DNA of 64,000 nucleotides from Bacteroidales bacterium. Its GTDB lineage: Bacteria; Bacteroidota; Bacteroidia; Bacteroidales; UBA3824. The DNA lies in NCBI GenBank assembly GCA_017417315.1, contig JAFPZK010000046.1, positions 124,001 through 188,000 of the forward strand, given 5' to 3'. The stretch's first letter is position 1. Each line of letters begins with the position of its first letter. Both the position numbers and the translations under genes were made by a program. The notes under the pieces are model-generated. The model made no database searches. It was not told the DNA's origin and worked only from the letters and a program-made list of their open reading frames with translations. Below, in pieces: positions 59,877 through 64,000 of this stretch.

Positions 59877-62699
59877 ATGATTCTACAACAATCACAACAA
59901 GCAAAGGCTTTTATAACGTATTGGCAAGACAAAGGCGACGAAAAACAAGAAACTTCGCGCTTTTGGATTGACTTGTTGCGCAATGTCCTGAACATTCAAG
60001 AGCCGGAAAAATTCATAGAGTTTGAAAAAAAAGTCAAACTTGCGCATACCTCGTTTGTTGATGCTTATATTCCTAAAACAAAAGTTTTGATTGAGCAAAA
60101 AAGTTCGGACGTTGACCTTCATAAAGAATATCAACAGTCTGACGGTAAAATGCTTACGCCGTTTCAGCAAGCCAAACGTTATGCAGATGAAATGCCGTGT
60201 TCAATAAAGCCGCGTTGGATTGTTGTCTGTAATTTTCAGGAGTTTTTGGTTTATGATTTGGAACAGCCACAAGCCGAACCTGAACAGATTTTTTTGAAAG
60301 ATTTTGAAAAAGAGATTTACAGATTACAATTTTTAGTCGACGAAAATGCGCACCGCCTGACCCGTGAAGAAGAAATTTCGTTGAAAGCGGGCGAACTTGT
60401 GGGAAAACTTTACGATGCACTTTTAAAAGAATACATAAACCCGGATGCACAATCATTGATTTCTCTTAATATATTGTGTGTCAGGATTGTATTCTGCCTT
60501 TACGCCGAGGATGCAGGATTGTTTAAAAAACGCACGAGTTTTGAAGATTACATTAAAAGTTTTAATCTTGCCGATTTGCGTGACGGAATGATAAAACTTT
60601 TCAAAGCCTTAAACACAGAGATAAAAGACCGCGATAAATACGATAAAAAATTAGAACCTTTTCCGTATGCTGACGGCGGATTGTTTATGGCGGAAGATAT
60701 TGAAATCCCGAATTTTACGCAAGAAATTGTTGATGTTTTAATCAATCATTGTGCGCCGTTTAATTGGAGCGAGATTTCGCCGACAATTTTCGGGGCATTG
60801 TTTGAATCGACGTTAAACCCCGTTACAAGGCGCGAGGGCGGAATGCACTACACGTCAATTGCCAACATTCATAAACTTATTGACCCGCTTTTTATGGATG
60901 AATTGACGGAAGAATACAATGACATTATCAACGAAAAATGTTCTCTCACCGCTAAAAAACAAAAACTTTTTGCGTTTCAGCATAAGTTGGCAAATCTTAA
61001 ATTTCTTGATCCAGCCTGCGGTAGCGGTAACTTTTTGACGGAAACTTATTTGTCATTGCGCCGTTTAGAAAACAAAATCATTGCTTTTATTAATGACGGC
61101 GAAAGGACTATCGGTTACGACGAGTTTATTATGGTAAAAATCAATCAGTTTTACGGAATTGAAATAAATGATTTTGCCGTAACGGTAGCCAAAACCGCCC
61201 TTTGGATTGCAGAGAGTCAGATGACAACCGAAACAGAAAAAATTCTCGGTCAAAACATTAACTTTTTGCCGCTAAAAAGCAATTCAAATATTATTGAAGG
61301 CAATGCACTTAAAATAAATTGGAAAACGTTAAAACCCGAAGATACAAGCATTTATTCGTTGCCTAACACGTTGTTTTTCGGTGCTATGGACGATACATCA
61401 AGATACAAACATTACGATTATATCATCGGAAATCCGCCGTTTGTGGGTGCGAGAATGATGTCGCCGGAACAAAAAAGCGAATTAGTGTCAAATTTCGGAA
61501 ATATAAAAGACGTTCAGGATTTGGACTACGTAACTTGTTGGTACAAAAAGGCTGCGGCATTGATAAAAAAGACAAAAATTCAAGCAGCATTTGTTTCAAC
61601 AAACTCAATTTGTCAGGGTTCGCAAGTTCCGATTTTGTGGAGTGTTTTGTTCAAACAGTTTGACATCAAAATCAACTTTGCTTACCGCACTTTCAAATGG
61701 ATAAGCGAAAGTTCTGATATGGCGGCTGTTCATTGCGTAATTGTAGGTTTTGCAAATTTTAACAGGAACGAAAAACTTTTGTTTGATTCAGGAAACAAAC
61801 CGCGCAAAGTTAAAAATATTAGTCCGTATCTTACTGATTCTCCTAATATTTATGTTGAAGCAAGGAAAGATGTGCTTTGTTTCGGCATCCCAAAAATCAA
61901 TATGGGAAATATGGCGCGGGACGGCGGTCATTTTTTCCTTTCAGAACAAGAAAAAGACGATGTTATAAAAAAATATCCCGAACTAAAAAAATGGATTCGT
62001 CCGGTTGTCGGTGCGGAAGAATTTATCAATAATAAAAAACGTTTTTGTTTTTGGCTCAACGGAATAACGCCCGAAGAAGTCAAAAATAACAAAATTCTTA
62101 AAGAAAGGGTTGAGGCTGTAAAAAAATTCCGGTTGTCATCAGAGGCAAAAACCACGCAAGGTTATGCCAAAAATCCGTACATTTGGGCGCAAATAGTACA
62201 ACCTACAACCAATTTTATTGTTATACCCGTTGTGTCGTCAGAAAAACGTCTCTATGTTCCGATAGGATTTTTAACTCCCGACCATATACCGACAACACAG
62301 GTTCAAATTATTCCCGGTGCTGGGTTATATCATTTTGGCATTTTAACATCATCGGTTCACATGGCTTGGATGCGGTATGTCTGCGGACGGTTGAAATCGG
62401 ATTACCGTTACAGCAAAGAAATTGTTTATAACAATTTCCCTTGGCCAGAAATTTCAGACAAGCAGAAACTTAAAATAGAAAAAACTGCGCAGAAAATTCT
62501 TGACGTGCGTGCTAAATATCCCGGCAATTCTTTTGCTGCGCTTTATGATGATATACTTATGCCGCCAGATCTCCGCAAAGCCCACCATGACAATGACCAT
62601 GCCGTTTTGGAGGCTTACGGTTTCGACAAAAATATCACCGAAGACGAAATTGTTGAAAAACTTTTTGAATTGTATTTAAAATTACTAAAAAAATCATGA
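59877..62699 (+). CDS. MmeI-like type IIL restriction-modification enzyme
   Basis: 940 residues from the ATG at 59877; a TTG seven codons upstream lies within the promoter. MmeI itself is 919 residues. N-terminal nuclease site D62...E73-Q-K75 (DAYIPKTKVLIEQK) fits the MmeI D-x9-ExK pattern with one extra residue. A helical spacer follows, then the adenine methylase: motif I DPACGSGNFL (from residue 378) and motif IV NPPF (from 519). The region from about 620 to 880 would be the target recognition domain. Family members cut 20 bases or so from their site and methylate one strand. The sequence recognised is unknown. Its stop overlaps the next start (ATGA). Confidence 0.9.
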   Translation: MILQQSQQAKAFITYWQDKGDEKQETSRFWIDLLRNVLNIQEPEKFIEFEKKVKLAHTSFVDAYIPKTKVLIEQKSSDVDLHKEYQQSDGKMLTPFQQAKRYADEMPCSIKPRWIVVCNFQEFLVYDLEQPQAEPEQIFLKDFEKEIYRLQFLVDENAHRLTREEEISLKAGELVGKLYDALLKEYINPDAQSLISLNILCVRIVFCLYAEDAGLFKKRTSFEDYIKSFNLADLRDGMIKLFKALNTEIKDRDKYDKKLEPFPYADGGLFMAEDIEIPNFTQEIVDVLINHCAPFNWSEISPTIFGALFESTLNPVTRREGGMHYTSIANIHKLIDPLFMDELTEEYNDIINEKCSLTAKKQKLFAFQHKLANLKFLDPACGSGNFLTETYLSLRRLENKIIAFINDGERTIGYDEFIMVKINQFYGIEINDFAVTVAKTALWIAESQMTTETEKILGQNINFLPLKSNSNIIEGNALKINWKTLKPEDTSIYSLPNTLFFGAMDDTSRYKHYDYIIGNPPFVGARMMSPEQKSELVSNFGNIKDVQDLDYVTCWYKKAAALIKKTKIQAAFVSTNSICQGSQVPILWSVLFKQFDIKINFAYRTFKWISESSDMAAVHCVIVGFANFNRNEKLLFDSGNKPRKVKNISPYLTDSPNIYVEARKDVLCFGIPKINMGNMARDGGHFFLSEQEKDDVIKKYPELKKWIRPVVGAEEFINNKKRFCFWLNGITPEEVKNNKILKERVEAVKKFRLSSEAKTTQGYAKNPYIWAQIVQPTTNFIVIPVVSSEKRLYVPIGFLTPDHIPTTQVQIIPGAGLYHFGILTSSVHMAWMRYVCGRLKSDYRYSKEIVYNNFPWPEISDKQKLKIEKTAQKILDVRAKYPGNSFAALYDDILMPPDLRKAHHDNDHAVLEAYGFDKNITEDEIVEKLFELYLKLLKKS

Positions 62700-64000
62700 C
62701 AAAAGACGAGGCTAAAAAGTTCTTTATGGACAGAAAAAACCTCTCGCTTATAATGAGCGACGAGGAAATCACAAAAGCACACGAATTTTGCGAAGGTTAC
62801 AAAGACTTTATGTCAAAGGCTAAAACCGAGCGCGAAATCAATGTTTATGCAATCGAAAAAGCCGAAAAAGCAGGTTTTAAACGCTTTAATTTCGGCGACA
62901 AAGTAAAACAAGGCGACAAAATTTATTTCGACAACCGTGGCAAAGCCGTTATCCTTGCCGTTATTGGCGAAAACCTTGAAGACGGTGTTAATCTTACCGC
63001 CGCTCACATCGATTCTCCGAGGCTCGATTTAAAGGAAAATCCCCTCTACGAACAGGAAGAACTCGCCTTCTTCAAAACGCATTATTACGGCGGAATAAAA
63101 AAATATCAGTGGACGGCAATCCCGCTTTCGCTTCACGGTGTTATCATCAAAAAAGACGGCGAAAAAGTTATAGTTAACATCGGCGAAGACGAAAACGACC
63201 CCGTATTTTTAGTAACGGATTTGTTGCCGCACTTGGCTCAAAACCAAATGAAACGCCCCGCTAACGAGATTATCAAAGGCGAAGAATTGAACATTCTCAT
63301 CGGCTCTTACTGCGTTAAAGGCGAAGACATTTCTAACCGTGTTAAAACCAACATTCTCAGCATTTTGAACGAGAAATACGGCATAGTTGAAGGCGATTTC
63401 TTGAACTCGGAACTCGAAGCCGTACCCGCTTTAAAACCCAAAGACGTAGGCTTTGACCGTTCAATGATTGGCGCATACGGACACGATGACAAAGTCTGCG
63501 CTTATCCCGAACTTATGGCTATTCTTGATGTTAAAAACCCGAAAAAAACCGCAATCGCCATTCTCACCGACAAGGAAGAAACCGGCTCTGACGGAAACAC
63601 GGGTCTTAGTTCAAGTTATTTAAAATACTTTATTGAAGATTTAGCGGCAACTTTGGGCGCAAATCCGAGAAAAGTTTTCTCAAATTCTAAGTGTCTTTCG
63701 GCGGACGTTAATTCGGCTTACGACCCGACATTCCCCGATGTTTTTGAAAAAGCAAATTCGTCGTTCATAAATTACGGCGTTGTCGTAACTAAATTTACGG
63801 GTTCAAGAGGAAAATACGGCACATCTGACGCAAATGCAGAATTTACGGCAGAAATTCATCATCTCTTTGACAAAGAAGGTGTTGCTTGGCAAAACGGTGA
63901 ACTCGGCAAAGTTGACCTCGGCGGCGGCGGAACGGTTGCGCTTTATATGGCAAATCTCAACATCGACACCATTGATGTCGGCGTTCCCGTTCTCTCAATG
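62696..64000 (+). CDS. M18-family aminopeptidase, 3'-truncated by the window edge
   Basis: 435 residues are visible and the frame is still open at the end of the window. M18 zinc-ligand regions are seen: AAHIDSPRLDLKE (His/Asp), TDKEETGSDGNTG (catalytic and metal Glu), SADVNSAYDP. The final visible segment GTVALYMANLNIDTIDVGVP leads to the last His ligand, which should lie just beyond. It removes acidic or other N-terminal residues in the cytosol, as a dodecamer in known members. Its start overlaps the stop of the MmeI-like gene, so the two are co-transcribed although functionally unrelated. Confidence 0.93.
   Translation, partial: MTKDEAKKFFMDRKNLSLIMSDEEITKAHEFCEGYKDFMSKAKTEREINVYAIEKAEKAGFKRFNFGDKVKQGDKIYFDNRGKAVILAVIGENLEDGVNLTAAHIDSPRLDLKENPLYEQEELAFFKTHYYGGIKKYQWTAIPLSLHGVIIKKDGEKVIVNIGEDENDPVFLVTDLLPHLAQNQMKRPANEIIKGEELNILIGSYCVKGEDISNRVKTNILSILNEKYGIVEGDFLNSELEAVPALKPKDVGFDRSMIGAYGHDDKVCAYPELMAILDVKNPKKTAIAILTDKEETGSDGNTGLSSSYLKYFIEDLAATLGANPRKVFSNSKCLSADVNSAYDPTFPDVFEKANSSFINYGVVVTKFTGSRGKYGTSDANAEFTAEIHHLFDKEGVAWQNGELGKVDLGGGGTVALYMANLNIDTIDVGVPVLSM

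Overview
The window looks like a chromosomal segment of a member of the Bacteroidota, most likely an uncultured Bacteroidales from a gut-like or plant-fibre-degrading habitat. The basis is the recurrent TAnnTTTGC promoter element (at least sixteen copies, several with TTG 19-20 bases upstream), AT-rich intergenic DNA, a type IX secretion tail, secreted GH9/GH43/GH97 proteins, M64 peptidase and TorF-like porin families, and typical Bacteroidales housekeeping genes. No phage, integrase, insertion sequence or CRISPR array was seen. Gene density is high and both ends are cut inside genes (RNA ligase at the left, M18 aminopeptidase at the right).

Layout. 1-7.2 kb: a tightly overlapping + strand cluster (Rnl2-type RNA ligase, Lrp/AsnC regulator, YjbQ, nitroreductase, a 1033-residue ABCG-like transporter, M64 peptidase), then a secreted YD-repeat-like protein and a terminator. 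7.4-14 kb: small membrane protein and MutS2, tRNA-Ser(CGA), MetA with the acetyl-type Glu111, a fused shikimate dehydrogenase/shikimate kinase and AroA. 14-22.4 kb: PBP2-RodA wall-elongation pair, tRNA-Tyr(GUA), a chemoreceptor with two outer-membrane proteins, PspA, a coiled-coil membrane protein, tRNA-Leu(GAG). 22.5-31.8 kb: a T9SS-type secreted GH9-like protein whose catalytic residues look lost, a lipid kinase/serine hydrolase fusion, an anchored four-HhH protein, a type IIG-like methylase and an Rpn-type nuclease.

31.8-45.7 kb: membrane protein, MBOAT acyltransferase, a voltage-gated cation channel with a TLDDWS filter, a two-module zinc-ribbon protein, a lipoprotein, a candidate small RNA, GH97, an AAA/DUF4143 ATPase behind 33-bp tandem repeats, a DfsB-like protein and a GH43-CBM6-GH43-CBM6 enzyme. 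45.8-59.5 kb: a 1611-residue sensor (two solute-binding domains, beta-propeller, Y_Y_Y, TM, coiled coil, SpoIIE phosphatase), an HhH-plus-barrel outer-membrane protein, a minus-strand tsaD-potassium channel-Rel operon, divergent rpsA, and a STAS anti-anti-sigma protein. 59.5-64 kb: small membrane protein, an MmeI-like type IIL restriction-modification protein and the M18 peptidase.

How they fit. Most of the window is housekeeping plus carbohydrate scavenging. The points I rate most worth following are the sensor phosphatase with a possible STAS substrate in the same window, the Ca2+-channel-like filter, the GH9 pseudoenzyme, the kinase-hydrolase fusion and the candidate small RNA. All calls come from reading the sequence by eye; no database search was run.
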